From JBEIGE01 sp040382055 (GTDB taxonomy: Bacteria > Pseudomonadota > Gammaproteobacteria > Burkholderiales > Burkholderiaceae_C): a stretch of 34,045 nucleotides of DNA. Position numbers and translations under genes: made by a program. Below are positions 32,924-34,045 of this stretch, one piece after another. The notes below the pieces were generated by a model. It saw nothing but the letters and a program-made list of their open reading frames with translations, had not been told where the DNA came from and searched no databases. The stretch is taken from positions 1 to 34,045 of the forward strand of contig JBEIGE010000028.1 in assembly GCA_040382055.1 (NCBI GenBank), in the 5' to 3' direction. Every line of letters starts with the position of its first letter. Position 1 is the stretch's first letter.

Positions 32924-34045
32924 ATGAACGCACCCACTACTACCGACCAACGCTCAGCACTTGAACGTGCTGAGCGACAGCAGCAGGTTGTCCAGGCCCT
33001 GAAGGCCGCCCTGCCTGCGCACGCGCTGCTCTGGCACAACGAAGACACTGTTCCCTACGAGTGTGATGGCCTGACCGCCTACCGGCAACGCCCGCTGGTG
33101 GTGGCATTACCGGAAACCTATCAACAGGTTCAGGCTGTTCTCAAGATTTGTCATGCATTGGATGTGCCCGTGGTGGCCCGGGGATCGGGTACCGGTCTGT
33201 CCGGTGGTGCCATGCCACACGCACTGGGGGTGACGCTCAGTCTGGCCAAGTTCAACAAGATTTTGAAAGTTGACCCGGTCAGCCGCACCGCGCTGGTGCA
33301 GGCCGGCGTCCGCAATCTGGCCATCAGCGAGGCCGCCGCCCCTTACAAGCTGTACTACGCGCCCGATCCTTCGAGCCAAATTGCCTGCAGCATCGGTGGC
33401 AATGTTGCGGAAAACTCCGGCGGGGTGCATTGCCTCAAATACGGGCTGACCGTTCACAACGTGCTCAAGGTCAGCGGTTTCACCATTGAAGGCGAAGCGA
33501 TTGAATTCGGCTCCGAGGCGCTGGACGTGGCCGGCTACGACTTGCTCAGTATTCTGGTTGGCAGCGAAGGCATGCTGGCCGTGACTACCGAAGTTACCGT
33601 CAGGCTCATTCCCAAACCGCAATTGGCCCGCTGCATCATGGCCAGCTTTGACGATATTGGAAAAGCGGGTGAGGCTGTGGCGGCGGTGATTGCGGCCGGC
33701 ATTATCCCGGCCGGCTTGGAAATGATGGACAAGCCCATGACGGCGGCTGTAGAAGACTATGTTCACGCAGGTTATGACCTGAGCGCGCAGGCCATTTTGC
33801 TGTGCGAAAGCGACGGTACACCCGAAGAGGTGGAGGAAGAAATAGGCCGGATGCGTGAGGTGCTGCTTCGCTGTGGTGCCACTGCCATTGCCGTGAGCCG
33901 CGATGAGGCCGAGCGCCTGAAATACTGGAGCGGACGCAAAAACGCATTTCCAGCCAGCGGGCGCATCAGCCCGGACTATATGTGCATGGACTCCACCATC
34001 CCGCGCAAGCGCTTGGCAGACATCTTGCTTGCAATTGCCGGCATG
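32924..34045 (+). CDS. glcD: FAD-linked oxidase, glycolate oxidase subunit GlcD-like (partial)
   Basis: A plus-strand frame opens at ATG 32924 and runs to the window end with no stop (374 codons). It shows the FAD-binding PCMH domain: TVPYECDGLTAYR, the VARGSGTGLSGGAMP block (about residues 85-99), YYAPDPSSQIACSIGGNVAENSGG (about 143-166) and LLSILVGSEGMLAVTTEVTV. The C-terminal oxidase domain then begins (YWSGRKNAFPASGRIS, about 334-349). Full GlcD is about 490-500 residues, so about a quarter is missing. The family oxidises glycolate or D-lactate to the 2-oxo acid, usually with GlcE and GlcF. Confidence 0.93.
   Translation, partial: MNAPTTTDQRSALERAERQQQVVQALKAALPAHALLWHNEDTVPYECDGLTAYRQRPLVVALPETYQQVQAVLKICHALDVPVVARGSGTGLSGGAMPHALGVTLSLAKFNKILKVDPVSRTALVQAGVRNLAISEAAAPYKLYYAPDPSSQIACSIGGNVAENSGGVHCLKYGLTVHNVLKVSGFTIEGEAIEFGSEALDVAGYDLLSILVGSEGMLAVTTEVTVRLIPKPQLARCIMASFDDIGKAGEAVAAVIAAGIIPAGLEMMDKPMTAAVEDYVHAGYDLSAQAILLCESDGTPEEVEEEIGRMREVLLRCGATAIAVSRDEAERLKYWSGRKNAFPASGRISPDYMCMDSTIPRKRLADILLAIAGM

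Overview
The window looks like a chromosomal segment of a betaproteobacterium of the order Burkholderiales, most likely family Comamonadaceae (Rhodoferax/Polaromonas-like). This is inferred from the protein types (PhaM-type granule protein, Bug-family binding protein, DUF3567, DUF3108, FIST protein beside lplT) and from gene order; no rRNA or other marker gene is present. I see no tRNA, rRNA, CRISPR array, insertion sequence or prophage.

Layout. 1-187 holds an unidentified minus-strand reading frame running off the left edge. 188-2404 is recG (minus), with a palindrome-bearing in-frame insertion between helicase motifs. 2632-4350 is an unusual one-chain fusion of a Crp-type DNA-binding regulator, a PAS domain and an intact GGDEF diguanylate cyclase. 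4395-6733 is queA-tgt (queuosine tRNA modification). 6766-10196 is a minus-strand run: PhaM-like PHA-granule protein, FIST sensor protein and the LplT-like lysophospholipid flippase. 10287-12145 is a coupled pair, an FAH-family hydrolase and a Bug-type solute-binding protein. 12199-16103 is a minus-strand metal-handling cluster (DUF2946, TonB-dependent receptor, DUF1775/YcnI, PCu(A)C), best read as a copper acquisition or delivery system. Divergent from it is a DksA/TraR zinc-finger protein (16190-16555). A perfect FNR box (TTGAT-N4-ATCAA) lies between the two.

16560-23371 is mostly housekeeping or accessory genes: a second FAH-family protein, DUF3108 protein, DUF3567 protein, AbrB-type membrane protein, ChaN-like lipoprotein, class III omega-aminotransferase and purU. 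23414-27955 is a complete branched-chain-type ABC importer (livKHMGF order, ATGA overlaps). It is divergent from an aldehyde dehydrogenase and an alpha/beta-hydrolase-fold protein whose nucleophile position is Gly. 30770-32840 carries a class V aminotransferase and phosphatidylserine decarboxylase. 32924 to the right edge is a glycolate-oxidase-type FAD subunit (glcD-like), cut by the window end.

Non-coding signals. Five genes without a Shine-Dalgarno have a TANAAT-like hexamer ending exactly 6 nt before the ATG, suggesting leaderless mRNAs. The FNR box is placed to activate the DksA-type gene (centre -41.5) and to block the leaderless promoter of the metal cluster (centre -25.5). Three AT-rich tracts, two of them inside genes, look like decayed copies of a short interspersed palindromic repeat.
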